From Lactobacillus sp. ESL0679 (GTDB lineage Bacteria > Bacillota > Bacilli > Lactobacillales > Lactobacillaceae), in contig NZ_JAQTIG010000001.1 in NCBI RefSeq assembly GCF_029433515.1, positions 248,001 through 312,000 on the forward strand: 64,000 nucleotides of DNA, given 5' to 3'. The translations under genes were made by a program, and so were the position numbers. A model generated the notes under the pieces. The model worked only from the letters and a program-made list of their open reading frames with translations. It was not told where the DNA came from and did no database searches. Shown in pieces: positions 16,530 through 25,319 of the stretch (position 1 is the first letter of the stretch; each line of letters begins with the position of its first letter).

Positions 16530-17650
16530 TAATTATCATCTTCTTCCTGTGAATTTTGCTCTTGATAATCCTGATAAATAGTATAATCCTGCGTGGCTGG
16601 ATCAGAAAAGTCAAAACCTCCAGCAATATTGCGCTTATTTTGATAAGTCTCATTATTGCTGATTGGCATTAAGGCTAGTCCTAATTCGCCACGTAAAAAA
16701 TCAGAAACTCGTTGCAGTTCCTTAGTTGATTGCACTTGATAAGAAGCATCAGCAATCGTCGCGTTGTGGCCGTGGAGATAGTCATTCTTAACATTCTTTG
16801 TTGAGCCACGATAATTAAGTGCGATTTCTTCAAGAGCTTTAAACGGTAAATTAGTCTTAACATTGCCAGAAATTGACGTTAAGACAGAATCTAGCTTAGT
16901 TAATGTACTAATCGAAACAGCCTTTTTAATCAAAGTTGTAATCACCTGACGCTGCCTCTTTTGCCGGCCATAATCTCCCTGCGGGTCATCATAGCGCATC
17001 CGCGAATATGCTAGTGCGCCGCCACCACCCATGTGGGTTAATTGGTTTTTCTTAAAAATATAGCCACCGTATTCAAAACTAAGCGTCGGTCGGACGTTAA
17101 TCCCACCAACATAGCGAATAAGACGCATAATTCCCTTCATATTAACCAAAGCATAGTACTTAATTGGCACATTAATTAGCTGCGAAACACTCGCCATTGT
17201 CATTTTGGCGCCGCCGATACCATAAGCCGCGTTAATCTTATCAACCTGAAATTGCTGAGCACCAACCATCTGTGCCATTGTATCACGCGGAATCGACATT
17301 AGTGTGTACCGTTTCTTCTGCGGATTAACAACAGCTAGAATAATTGTATCCGTATTACCAACTTTTTCAGTTCGGTCAAGTGCTCCCGTATCAGTTCCAA
17401 GTAATAAAATGGCAAACTTTTTCTTACCGTTAAATTCACCTTTTTTAATTTGTACTCGGTTGTTACTGTCGTACGTATTATCAACCGCAGTCTTGGTTCG
17501 ATAATAAACATATGCCGAATAAGCAGCCGCTGCAACAGCAGCAACCGCAACAATGCTTATTAACCAAGCCCAAACTTGGCGCCGCCGATGATAATCTTTG
17601 GCATGCAATTCTACCCGACTCTTGTTCGGGCGATTATCGTTATGATCCAT
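16529..17650 (-). CDS. LytR-CpsA-Psr (LCP) family glycopolymer transferase
   Basis: About 373 residues. A basic cytoplasmic N-terminus precedes one membrane segment (WAWLISIVAVAAVAAAA); the LCP domain follows outside the cell. It shows LLLGTDTGALDRTEKVGNTD, YTLMSIPRDTMAQ, DKINAAYGIGGA and RMRYDDPQGDYGRQKRQRQV, the conserved Arg/Asp pattern for pyrophosphate and lipid-phosphate binding. Such enzymes attach teichoic acids or polysaccharides to peptidoglycan. I start at the ATG 17650 rather than the TTG 12 nt upstream. First gene of the operon with plsY and the LTA-synthase-like gene. Confidence 0.9.
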   Translation of the reverse strand: MDHNDNRPNKSRVELHAKDYHRRRQVWAWLISIVAVAAVAAAAYSAYVYYRTKTAVDNTYDSNNRVQIKKGEFNGKKKFAILLLGTDTGALDRTEKVGNTDTIILAVVNPQKKRYTLMSIPRDTMAQMVGAQQFQVDKINAAYGIGGAKMTMASVSQLINVPIKYYALVNMKGIMRLIRYVGGINVRPTLSFEYGGYIFKKNQLTHMGGGGALAYSRMRYDDPQGDYGRQKRQRQVITTLIKKAVSISTLTKLDSVLTSISGNVKTNLPFKALEEIALNYRGSTKNVKNDYLHGHNATIADASYQVQSTKELQRVSDFLRGELGLALMPISNNETYQNKRNIAGGFDFSDPATQDYTIYQDYQEQNSQEEDDN

Positions 17651-17691
17651 TTTCTTACCCAAATATTAATTAACAATGAGTGTATTATAGC

Positions 17692-17719
17692 AAAAAAAGC
17701 AAACCGATGCTGGTTTGCT
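17692..17719 (-). terminator. Terminator of the mutarotase-like gene
   Basis: Minus strand AGCAAACC and GGTTTGCT form an 8-bp stem followed by T7. The next downstream TGCTATAAT is probably the -10 of the LCP operon promoter. Confidence 0.85.
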
Positions 17720-17749
17720 CGCAACTTCTTATTAAAATCATTACCATCT

Positions 17750-18316
17750 TTAGCTAAGCGCTAAGGTCAGCTGAAACTCATTATTACTATCTCCTGTTAG
17801 TAAGCTCTTAGCAATTGAAGCAACTACCTGCTGGCCTTTAACTGCTAAAGAAAAATTGGCAGAGTTTAACTTAATTGCTTCCTCTTGGTTAGTTAATTCA
17901 ACTTCGTTGACACTTTCCTTAACTGTCCAGTCTGTAATCACAGGTAAAATAAAGGACAAGGAAAATGGCATTTCTTTGTGTGAGTTATTTTTTAAATAGC
18001 ATTTAAGATCAATGTGGTTGCCTTCAAGCGCATACGTCAAAATCATCTCAAAGTGATACGGAAACTTCTTATAGCTTGCCGCATCATCAATCAAAGCCAA
18101 ACTAACACGCGCGTCTCCCTTATCAACAACGGTCCAAGGTAAGAGCTCTGCCAAGTTTTCACCTTGACCCGTATTTGAAAAGACAACCGCCAACTTCTCC
18201 TGCGCAGCATCCTGTTTGAAATAGTCACTCTGATTACCAAGATTTTCCAAACTAAGCATCTGGGCACCATTTTCATCAATTGCAACACGCAAAAGAGAAT
18301 TTTCAATTGTTTGCAT
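17750..18316 (-). CDS. Short aldose-1-epimerase-like (galactose mutarotase fold) protein
   Basis: 188 residues matching the first two thirds of LacX/GalM-like proteins: IENSLLRVAIDENGAQMLSL at the start, LLPWTVVD, and YHFEMILTYALEGNHIDLKC with KNNSHKEMPFSLSFILP. Full-length family members are about 290 residues. The His and Glu expected for catalysis in the C-terminal part are absent, so it is either a shortened paralogue with a binding role or a decayed enzyme. GGAG precedes the ATG and a strong terminator follows, so the gene is expressed as a defined unit. Confidence 0.65.
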   Translation of the reverse strand: MQTIENSLLRVAIDENGAQMLSLENLGNQSDYFKQDAAQEKLAVVFSNTGQGENLAELLPWTVVDKGDARVSLALIDDAASYKKFPYHFEMILTYALEGNHIDLKCYLKNNSHKEMPFSLSFILPVITDWTVKESVNEVELTNQEEAIKLNSANFSLAVKGQQVVASIAKSLLTGDSNNEFQLTLALS

Positions 18317-18534
18317 AGTTCACTCCAAACTTTCTCCCAGATAAAAATAGCACTTTAACACTACTTCTGTCAATTACTGCCTTGAAACCAGGCTTTTTTG
18401 TCAAACAAATGCTTTAATTAAATCAAGATTACATTATAATGGAAGAAAAAATAATTTTTGGTAAAAAACGGCTTATTTTCAACAAATTTATTGCCCAAAT
18501 CAATGGCAATCTTGCGTTTTATATAATATAATAA

Positions 18535-18608
18535 TCGTGTTCCCAAGAATTATAAGTTAGTTTTTGGAACAAGTTAATAAAAGAGCACTCCGCTTGGAGT
18601 GCTTTTTT
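18535..18608 (+). ncRNA. Possible small RNA upstream of the HicB-like gene
   Basis: Between 18317 and 18606 there is no gene. A hairpin GTTCCCAA...TTTGGAAC (18538-18570) is followed by a strong terminator stem GAGCACTCC/GGAGTGC with T6 (18583-18608), and AT-rich TATAAT-like sequences precede it at about 18520. This would give a transcript of about 75 nt on the plus strand. No clear -35 box; the evidence is structural only. Confidence 0.3.
18583..18608. terminator. Bidirectional terminator
   Basis: AGCACTCC and GGAGTGCT arms around GCTT with T6 on the plus side and A-rich sequence on the other. The minus-strand HicB-like stop codon lies inside the T run, so it serves that gene as well. Confidence 0.75.
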
Positions 18609-18894
18609 ATATTTCGTAATTAATCCGGTCACGTGAAGCCTCGGTCAAATCAGCCGAAACCGGCGCAACAAATGAGCCGTCATCTGCTAACTCAATCTCA
18701 GTAATCGTGGTGCTCTTAGGCAGCACTGCCTTATCATACAACCGACTTGCCAGAGTATCGGCAGCCATCTTCATTGCTTCGCGCAGACCCTCGCCTTCAG
18801 TAATTGCTCCTTTGACATCAGGAAAACTAATTACATAGACATCATCACCAAGTGGTTTAAAAATTGCCGGATAAGTTACTATTCTATGAGCCAT
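18607..18894 (-). CDS. HicB-like antitoxin-family protein (orphan)
   Basis: 95 residues with the HicB fold signature: VTYPAIFKPLGDDVYVISFPD, then GAITEGEGLREAMKMAADTL and a short polar C-terminus with no ribbon-helix-helix. HicB proteins normally pair with the RNase HicA encoded next to them. No HicA frame is present on either side (150 nt upstream to the divergent gene; terminator downstream), so this is an orphan, probably a solitary regulator or relic. Confidence 0.75.
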   Translation of the reverse strand: MAHRIVTYPAIFKPLGDDVYVISFPDVKGAITEGEGLREAMKMAADTLASRLYDKAVLPKSTTITEIELADDGSFVAPVSADLTEASRDRINYEI

Positions 18895-19073
18895 TAACTA
18901 ATCCCTCCGTCCTATAGTGTTACCTAATATCATGATATACCTAAACTGCGTGTTTGCCGCATGAATTTGCAAATTATTTTAAATTATTTATCATATTGCT
19001 CATTATTAACAGAAGAATTATAATTAGTGAATAAATACACATTGATAAATATTTTTTGTGGAGGAATTATATT

Positions 19074-20003
19074 ATGAAGATTGTGATTGCCGGTTCTGGT
19101 GCAATGGGCCTGAGATTTGGCTTGCTGCTCAAGCGTGGTGGTAATGATGTTACTCTAATTGACGGCTGGGACAAGAACATTGCGGCCGTCAGAGAAAACG
19201 GGGTTAAAGCAGATGTAAATGGACAAACTTTGAGCGCTAAGATGCCAATTTATAAACAAGATGAAGTTGCTCCAAAAATCACCAATGCTGACCTCATCAT
19301 TGTTTTCACCAAGTCAATGGCTCTAGACTCAATGCTCACCAGCATTAAACCAGTAATCGGAGGCAACACTTATATCCTTTGCCTGCTCAACGGCTTAGGA
19401 CATGAGGAAGTACTTGAAAAATACGTGGCTAAAGATCATATCATTATGGGTGTCACCATGAATGCCGCAAGTATGCCCGCTCCCGGTGAGACCAAGTTTG
19501 ACGGCAACGGACAAACAGAATTACAGTGTCTAAGTTCCAGTGGTCAACAAGAAGTCCAAAAAGTCGTTGATGTCTTTAATGAGTCCAAGATTGATTCTGT
19601 TTATAGTGAAAACGTGCTGTACTCAATTTGGCGTAAGGCTTGCGTCAATGGCGTAGTCAACTCCGTTTGTGCATTGTTAGAAGGAACAACCGTTGATTTT
19701 GGTCACGCTAAGAATGCTGACGCAATCACCCGTACCATTGTTGATGAGTTTGCTGATGTTGCTGAACGCGAGGGCATCTACCTTGACCGCAAGGAAGTAG
19801 TTGAACACGTTGAAAGCACATGGACAATGGACCACTACCCATCAATGTATCAGGACTTGGTAGTCAACCACCGCCCAACAGAAATTGACTACATTAATGG
19901 TGCTGTTTGGCGTAAGGGACAAAAATACGGCGTCGCCACACCATATTGCGCCTGCATTACCAACTTGGTTCATGCTAAGGAAGGCATGCTAAACGTTAAA
20001 TAA
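19074..20003 (+). CDS. 2-dehydropantoate 2-reductase (ketopantoate reductase) family protein
   Basis: 309 residues from the ATG at 19074, which has GGAGG 10 nt upstream; the open frame extends to a TTG at 19056 that overlaps the ribosome site. The Rossmann motif is IVIAGSGAMGLRFG at the N-terminus. The catalytic Lys is probable in IWRKACVNGVVNSVCALL (about residue 182), followed by the C-terminal helical domain. The family reduces ketopantoate to pantoate with NADPH for coenzyme A synthesis; some lactobacillar members may act on other 2-keto acids. A single-gene unit with its own terminator. Confidence 0.88.
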   Translation: MKIVIAGSGAMGLRFGLLLKRGGNDVTLIDGWDKNIAAVRENGVKADVNGQTLSAKMPIYKQDEVAPKITNADLIIVFTKSMALDSMLTSIKPVIGGNTYILCLLNGLGHEEVLEKYVAKDHIIMGVTMNAASMPAPGETKFDGNGQTELQCLSSSGQQEVQKVVDVFNESKIDSVYSENVLYSIWRKACVNGVVNSVCALLEGTTVDFGHAKNADAITRTIVDEFADVAEREGIYLDRKEVVEHVESTWTMDHYPSMYQDLVVNHRPTEIDYINGAVWRKGQKYGVATPYCACITNLVHAKEGMLNVK

Positions 20004-20016
20004 TTTTTATAAAAGT

Positions 20017-20057
20017 AAAAAGCTTCGCAATTCAGATTTAAATTACGGAGCTTTTTT
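20017..20057 (+). terminator. Terminator of the ketopantoate-reductase-family gene
   Basis: AAAAAGCT...AGCTTTTTT arms with further pairing (CG, AATT/AATT) around the loop, 14 nt after the stop. Confidence 0.75.
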
Positions 20058-20102
20058 AAGTGTGTTTATGTTAGGAAAATTGTGTATATATGTAAGAAAA
20101 AT

Positions 20103-20396
20103 TTATTTTGCTTCTAAGTCAAAGTTGGTCTTGCCCAAGCCTGTCCAGCGGACATAAGCTTGAGTTAAAGCAGTTGCTGATGGGTAATCATGACCATCAA
20201 ACTCACTGATAATTTGACCTAATTTAACTGACTTGTAATTAGATAATCGTAAATCAATGTTTGCAGCTTCCTTAACTAATTCATCTTTAGTAATTGGGAA
20301 AAAGTTAATCATGCCGCGCTTGCTGTTTTCAAGCATTTCGCGGTAACTTTGTGCAAAGTAATGTGCATCGTATTGTGCAACAACGTATTCTGCCAT
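20103..20396 (-). CDS. Small conserved protein of the amidase operon
   Basis: 97 residues, soluble, rich in aromatic and charged residues (VAQYDAHYFAQSYREMLENS near the start, AYVRWTGLGKTNFDLEAK at the end). I do not recognise the family. It begins 4 nt after the amidase stop with AAAGGA ahead of the ATG, and so is made from the same mRNA as the amidase and MFS transporter. A role as amidase partner or accessory subunit is only a guess from position. Confidence 0.7.
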   Translation of the reverse strand: MAEYVVAQYDAHYFAQSYREMLENSKRGMINFFPITKDELVKEAANIDLRLSNYKSVKLGQIISEFDGHDYPSATALTQAYVRWTGLGKTNFDLEAK

Positions 20397-20400
20397 CTTA

Positions 20401-21411
20401 TTAGTCCTTTCTGCTATCTAAGCCTTTAAAACCAATGTAATCATGGTCACCAGCGTTTGGATTAGCACCACCACGGTGATCATTCAAGTAACCCAAGTCA
20501 CCCATCATTGATGAGTTTTGTAAGTAACTAGATTCACGTGGGTTGAAGGTTGCCATGAACATTTCAGCATTCTTAGAATCTGAATGTTGCAACAATGCAC
20601 CACCTGGTGCGTAAAGACCTGAGTGACCAAACCATTGGTAACCATCATCACGGCCAGCTAAGTTAGTGTAGGCAACGTAGAAGTTATTGTGGTAAGCAGC
20701 TTCATGGTTGGTAATCATTGTTCCTTCTTGGTATGGATCCATGTAAGCAGAAATCCGAATAACCAAGTTAGCACCATTCTGCCGTGGAATATCCCACATT
20801 TCGTGGTAGTCACCATCGGCACAAATAATTGTTGAAATCTTAGAACCTTCTGGACCGTCAAATGGCATTAAGCCTTCGCCCATTCCTGGGTGAGTTGGTT
20901 CAGCTGGGTTCCACGGGTGAGCTTTAGCGTAAATGTTAACTACTTTCCCCTCATCGTTGATCGTAATGGCAACGTTTCTTGCTTCGTCGTCACCTTCAAA
21001 TTGGTAGTAAGCACCAACAACTAGCCAAACACCCAAGGTCGCACACTTATCTTGCAATTGCTTCATAAACTTGTCGTTTTCGTGCAATGGGTAATCGTGA
21101 GCAACTGGACTAAAGCCGTGAGTGTAGGTTTCAGGAGTGATTAACATTTGGTAACCAGCATAAGAGATTGTGGCTCTGTCCATGTACTCAAATAATTGGT
21201 CCAAGTTGTCTTGAATTTGCATTTCTGCAATTTCAGTAGCAGATTTACTTGCCAAGTATTCCTTAACTTCTACCTTTTGACTATCAGTCTTGAAGCGAAG
21301 CCATTCGTTCATTGAAGCTTCTGAAACATAACCAGAAACAGGAGTCCGAGCACCGGCTTGCATAAAGACCAAATTTAAATAACCAGGTAATGCGTAATTT
21401 GTCGTTAACAT
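20401..21411 (-). CDS. Nitrilase-superfamily aliphatic amidase / formamidase-like
   Basis: 336 residues with the Glu-Lys-Cys triad of the nitrilase superfamily: LITPETYTHG (Glu), IYAKAHPWNPAEP (Lys) and IICADGDYHEMWD (Cys). The segments NLVIRISAYM and AYTNLAGRDDGY resemble AmiE/AmiF-type amidases. It would release ammonia from a small amide taken up by the co-transcribed MFS carrier. The exact substrate is not predictable. Second gene of a three-gene operon with an AAAGGA ribosome site. Confidence 0.85.
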   Translation of the reverse strand: MLTTNYALPGYLNLVFMQAGARTPVSGYVSEASMNEWLRFKTDSQKVEVKEYLASKSATEIAEMQIQDNLDQLFEYMDRATISYAGYQMLITPETYTHGFSPVAHDYPLHENDKFMKQLQDKCATLGVWLVVGAYYQFEGDDEARNVAITINDEGKVVNIYAKAHPWNPAEPTHPGMGEGLMPFDGPEGSKISTIICADGDYHEMWDIPRQNGANLVIRISAYMDPYQEGTMITNHEAAYHNNFYVAYTNLAGRDDGYQWFGHSGLYAPGGALLQHSDSKNAEMFMATFNPRESSYLQNSSMMGDLGYLNDHRGGANPNAGDHDYIGFKGLDSRKD

Positions 21412-21445
21412 AGTTAACTTCCTTTCCTAAAAAATAATAATAAGT

Positions 21446-22717
21446 TTATTTACCTTCGTACAAAGTTACAAAGCCAAATGCTAAAGCAACTAAGATTGCG
21501 GAAACAATAAACATCACGCCGACCATACTTGAACCCATGTTCATAATTGAACCAGCAAGTGGTGCTGCAAAGAAGGTACCAGCGTTAAGGCCGATATTCA
21601 TAATACCGATCGCATTAGCTGATAGCGGTGCTTTCTTAACAGACATTGGTGCAAGCGAATAGATTGTGGTTGGAATTGACCCATCAAAAATCGGGAAAAT
21701 GATGATGATGGACCAAGCTAATGCTGTTGTATGGATAAAGTTAAAGGCAGCTAAACCAATAACACCGTATAAAACAGCACAACTCATTCCAAAAATCTTT
21801 TTACCGTTTTCTGATTTAATCTTGTCCAAAACAACCCCAGCAAGAATCGTGAAGAAAATCTCCAGGAAGTACATGCTGCTGAGCATCGTATTGATTTGAC
21901 CACGAGAAAGTCCAGGCACATTTTGTACCCAAACTGACTGAATCCAAGAAACAAATGTAAATGAGCAAAGAGCAAAGAAGAAAGCAGCAATCCCGATGAA
22001 GGCTGATGACTTTCCTGCCGCCTTGATTGCCTTAAATTGGGTCTTGATGTTAATTGAATCAAGCACCTTACGGGCAGTTGAACGATTATCCTTACGGTTC
22101 TCGTGTTCTTCCACAATCTCTTGTGGTTGATGAACAAACAGTAAGAAAGCAATAAAGCCAACAATTAAGAAGGCAATTGCTAAGCCCCACATACCTTGCC
22201 ATGAAAAGCTACTGGTAATTGGTGACGCCGTGAAGAAGATGATTACTTGTGAAATTGTCATCCAAGAAGTCCAAATTGCCATAATGATACTCAAGCCGTT
22301 TTTAGAATTAAACCATTGAGTAATCAGCACCGGTCCAATAACAGCAATAATACCAACACCGGTTCCCTCAATAACCCGCGTTAAGAGCATGAACCAAATA
22401 TTAGTTGAAAACATGCCAAGTAGGCCACCGACAACCGTAATAATCAAAGCGAAGATACCGACCTTGCGAATTCCGATTGAGTCAGCAAGGTTAGCAGCAG
22501 TCATTGACAGCAAGACAGCAATCAATGAAAAGCTCGAACTAATCCAACCAGCAACAGACGCACTGGTGTGGAATTGCGTAATGATCATATTCATTACCGG
22601 CGAAACCTTGTTTTGCGCCATGGCAACAGCAATTCCGGCAATAACAACAGACAGGCCAATCAGCCATCTATTATCGCGCCAAGTTTTGTGCACAGATGAG
22701 TGTGTACCTTGTCCCAT
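21446..22717 (-). CDS. MFS transporter (CynX/NimT-like)
   Basis: 423 residues with about 12 membrane segments and MFS loop motifs (NLADSIGIRKVG between segments 2 and 3). It resembles the CynX/NimT-type branch, carriers of small anions or nitrogen compounds. First gene of the operon with the amidase, so it probably imports the amidase substrate. Ribosome site AAAGGA lies 8 nt from ATG; the promoter is at 22779-22808. Confidence 0.87.
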   Translation of the reverse strand: MGQGTHSSVHKTWRDNRWLIGLSVVIAGIAVAMAQNKVSPVMNMIITQFHTSASVAGWISSSFSLIAVLLSMTAANLADSIGIRKVGIFALIITVVGGLLGMFSTNIWFMLLTRVIEGTGVGIIAVIGPVLITQWFNSKNGLSIIMAIWTSWMTISQVIIFFTASPITSSFSWQGMWGLAIAFLIVGFIAFLLFVHQPQEIVEEHENRKDNRSTARKVLDSINIKTQFKAIKAAGKSSAFIGIAAFFFALCSFTFVSWIQSVWVQNVPGLSRGQINTMLSSMYFLEIFFTILAGVVLDKIKSENGKKIFGMSCAVLYGVIGLAAFNFIHTTALAWSIIIIFPIFDGSIPTTIYSLAPMSVKKAPLSANAIGIMNIGLNAGTFFAAPLAGSIMNMGSSMVGVMFIVSAILVALAFGFVTLYEGK

Positions 22718-22778
22718 ATGAAAATTCCTTTCGTAATTAACTAAATATTTTGAAAATTAATAAGCATAACAGGGAGCA

Positions 22779-22808
22779 ATTATAAACACGCTGATTTAGG
22801 AGCGTCAA
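22779..22808 (-). promoter_or_regulatory. Promoter of the MFS / amidase operon
   Basis: Minus strand TTGACG (22803-22808), 18-nt spacer, TATAAT (22779-22784). About 34 nt upstream of the -35 is TAACAGCGCTCTCA (near 22842-22857), a weak cre-like palindrome with two mismatches. Apart from these and the terminator at 23014-23051, the 22718-23070 gap shows nothing else. Confidence 0.75.
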
Positions 22809-23013
22809 TTTAACTGCTCACACCACTTTGCCTTACTGGCAGTGAGAGCGCTGTTATTTGCCGTGCTATAAAAACGGTTAGCGTATAGTCTTTATCACTA
22901 ATGAACTGCTTTCAAAAAGTTAGTAAGCTAGACAAAGAAATTTTTTCAAAAAAATTAGTCGGAAATTCGCCAAAAAAGTAAAATTAGTTAGATAGTCTAA
23001 GTGTTTTTCAACC

Positions 23014-23051
23014 AAAAAAAGACAGATTCCTAGTTAGAAATCTGTCTTTTT
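23014..23051 (-). terminator. Terminator of the epimerase / serine hydrolase operon
   Basis: GACAGATT and AATCTGTC arms with A7 and T5 on the two sides, 20 nt after the serine hydrolase stop. Confidence 0.85.
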
Positions 23052-23070
23052 GATTATTTAAATTAATGTG

Positions 23071-23841
23071 CTAAATCGGATTTTGCTCCGTTAACATTTG
23101 ACAAAGCAAGCGACCCACATTTTGCATAAATTGAACAGCATGTGTCTTTTCATTAGGACTAAACTTGGTCATTACCACACATTCAAGCCATGAATCGCCT
23201 AACTCTAGTCGTGCCGCATCGTGAGCATAATTAAGCAAGTCACCCGTCTTATTGTAAGACTTAATTTGACTATATTCACCCATTGCAACTGGCCAAACCA
23301 GCCGATCATAGAACATTTGTCCATGCATACTTGCCTGTGCTGCTTGCGCATATTCATCATTATACTTAAATATGGCGGCAAGTAATTGTCCCAGACTCTT
23401 TGCATTGGCCAAATTCTCACCGTTTGTTGGTGGCGACATTAAGCGGCGCTGCAATAACACATTAGGATAATTTGCCTTGAGCCAATCATTAATGGTCTTC
23501 ATTCCCCATGTCGTTAGCAGTGCATTAGTCGCTGTATTGTCCGACTGAATCAGCATTAGTTGCAACAAGTCTTTAATCGTATATACCCGCGGCGACACTA
23601 AGCTTAAAGTACCACCGGGAACAATATCCTCTGGCTGCAACGTAACTTTCTGTTCCAAAAGATGAGGTTGCTTAAGAAATAATTGTTGGCCATATGCCGC
23701 AATTCCCAATTTAATTAAGCTAGCAGTTGCCCACATTTGGTCTGTATTGATTTCATACTCTAAGCCCCACGAGCTACGTAAATATAGCTGAAAATTAACG
23801 TCATGCTTTAAGCTTGCTAGTTCTTGTTCAAAATTAGTCAT
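23071..23841 (-). CDS. Class A beta-lactamase-like serine hydrolase
   Basis: 256 residues with the penicillin-recognising set in order: SxxK as ATASLIKLG (about residue 40), SDN as IQSDNTATN (about residue 99) and KTG as YNKTGDLLN (about residue 206). No signal peptide is visible, so it should be cytoplasmic, unlike secreted beta-lactamases. It starts 2 nt after the dipeptide epimerase stop, so the pair probably handles muropeptides or other peptides with D-residues, for example as a peptidase. Antibiotic hydrolysis is not implied. Confidence 0.85.
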   Translation of the reverse strand: MTNFEQELASLKHDVNFQLYLRSSWGLEYEINTDQMWATASLIKLGIAAYGQQLFLKQPHLLEQKVTLQPEDIVPGGTLSLVSPRVYTIKDLLQLMLIQSDNTATNALLTTWGMKTINDWLKANYPNVLLQRRLMSPPTNGENLANAKSLGQLLAAIFKYNDEYAQAAQASMHGQMFYDRLVWPVAMGEYSQIKSYNKTGDLLNYAHDAARLELGDSWLECVVMTKFSPNEKTHAVQFMQNVGRLLCQMLTEQNPI

Positions 23842-23843
23842 AA

Positions 23844-24884
23844 TTATTTTACCCGTAATTCTGGACCCGCAAGCTCTAATCCCGCAGGAACTTCCTTAGT
23901 CATATAAACCGAATCTAAATCCGCAAATTTTACATTTTCTTGAGCACCAGCAAAGGCAATTGCCGCCTGAATGCTATTGGTTGGCTCAATCATACAACCA
24001 ATCATGCAGCCAATTCCAGAAGCTGCACACAGGTCATTAATCTTTTCTGCTTCAGACAAACCACCCGTCTTCATCAACTTGATGTTAACGTAGTCAACCG
24101 CATGTTCTTTACATAAAGCAATCACATCAGCATAAGAAAATGCACTTTCATCTGCCATGATTGGCAAAATATGTAGCTGCGTTAATTCTTTTAGTCCAGC
24201 AATATCACCAGCAGCCAGTGGCTGTTCAATAAATTCGACTGGTAAATTTGCGGCAGTTAATGCTCGCAATGCTTGAACAGCTTCCATCCGGCTCCAGCCT
24301 TGATTGGCATCAAGTCGTAACTTTATCTCGGGGCCAACGGCTTCACTAATTGTCTTGATTAAGTTAATGTCATTGGTAATCCCGTTAGAGCCAACCTTAA
24401 TCTTTAAGGTAGTAAACCCCTGCTGAACAAACTCCTTGGCTTCCTGAACCATCTGCTCAAGCCGCTTAATGCCCAGTGTCATGTCTGTTGTAACAGCAGC
24501 AGTCTGACCACCAAGTAAATTTACTAACGTCGTATGGTAAGTTTGGCAGCGCAAATCATACAAGGCAAATTCTAGTGCAGCCTTGGCTGGCTGATTGCCT
24601 TGAATCGCATTCTTAAGCGTTACCAGTAACTTTTCCCATGCTTCAAATTCGCAGCCAATCAGGCTAGGAATTAGCACATCTGTCAAAACTGCTTGACAGC
24701 TAGCCAGTGTATCGCCAGTAACTACTTCATTTGGTGTTCCTGTACCAACACCGACTAAGCCATTAGCGAGCGTAATTTCAACTTGAACAGCTTGCGCTGC
24801 CGTAACTGTATGCCGCGCGGTCGTAAACGGTGTTTTTAGAGGTAAACTAATAATTTTTTGCGTAATTTTAGTAATTTTGGTCAT
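23844..24884 (-). CDS. Dipeptide epimerase (L-Ala-D/L-Glu epimerase type, enolase superfamily)
   Basis: 346 residues from the ATG at 24884, which has AGAGAG 9 nt upstream. Enolase-superfamily landmarks: KIKVGS (KxK general base, about residue 150), LDANQGW (metal Asp), EQPLAAGD (metal Glu), ADESAFS (metal Asp) and NIKLMKTGG (second Lys). In this family these features mark epimerases of dipeptides such as L-Ala-Glu from peptidoglycan. It is co-transcribed with a serine hydrolase, and a decayed second hydrolase lies immediately upstream. Confidence 0.9.
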   Translation of the reverse strand: MTKITKITQKIISLPLKTPFTTARHTVTAAQAVQVEITLANGLVGVGTGTPNEVVTGDTLASCQAVLTDVLIPSLIGCEFEAWEKLLVTLKNAIQGNQPAKAALEFALYDLRCQTYHTTLVNLLGGQTAAVTTDMTLGIKRLEQMVQEAKEFVQQGFTTLKIKVGSNGITNDINLIKTISEAVGPEIKLRLDANQGWSRMEAVQALRALTAANLPVEFIEQPLAAGDIAGLKELTQLHILPIMADESAFSYADVIALCKEHAVDYVNIKLMKTGGLSEAEKINDLCAASGIGCMIGCMIEPTNSIQAAIAFAGAQENVKFADLDSVYMTKEVPAGLELAGPELRVK

Positions 24885-24899
24885 TTGTCCCATTCTCTC

Positions 24900-25200
24900 T
24901 TGACCGAAAAAAGCGATCAACATTCTGCGTCGCGTTTTAACAAAGCACTTATTTTCTCAGGTCGGATAAATTCAATTAGTTAAGCACACAAAACCCGTTT
25001 TCCTTTCTCGGTCAACAGCGATTGAGATTCCAGTAAAACCTGTATGTCAATATTGTTGTTTATGACTCCAACGCTGCCAGCCTGACGTCCGACCACCAAG
25101 GTCGTATTCTTCAAGTAAAATGAAAATTTCACTAGCATCTAACTGGGCATTGCAACATAAATTGCTAAGCAAACTAAAGTTACCCATGAAAAATTAGCAT
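24900..25200 (-). pseudogene. Decayed beta-lactamase-class-C-like serine hydrolase
   Basis: A frame just upstream of the epimerase reads HTGFTGISIAVDRERKTGFV then CLTN, stop, IYPT, stop, ENKCFVKTRRR. This is the C-terminal signature of class C-like serine hydrolases (HTGFTG ... LTNRVYP), broken by stop codons. Before it, EEYDLGGRTSGWQRWSHKQQY is another recognisable piece. At 25200 an ATG with AAGGAGAGG ahead starts a frame that ends after six codons. The gene has thus kept its 5' end and 3' end but lost most of the middle. The rest of the 24885-25425 gap holds only the palindrome at 25320-25351. Confidence 0.72.
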
Positions 25201-25319
25201 TTTAACCTCTCCTTCAATTTTGAATTTTATATTTATATAGAGAGGTTATATTATTAAGTATACCAAATAAAACAAGTTTTTATCTGTAATTTTCAAATAA
25301 ATAGCTTAGCCGTATTTTA

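Noticed and set aside
18607..19050. HicAB toxin-antitoxin pair
   Set aside because: Only the HicB-like gene is present; no HicA-size frame lies on either side.
22842..22857. Strong cre site in the MFS / amidase promoter region
   Set aside because: Two mismatches to the consensus at conserved positions; kept only as a remark under the promoter.
25204..25247. AACCTCT/AGAGGTT inverted repeat as a terminator
   Set aside because: Only 7 bp with a 30-nt loop; one arm is the ribosome site of the decayed hydrolase, so the pairing is probably accidental.
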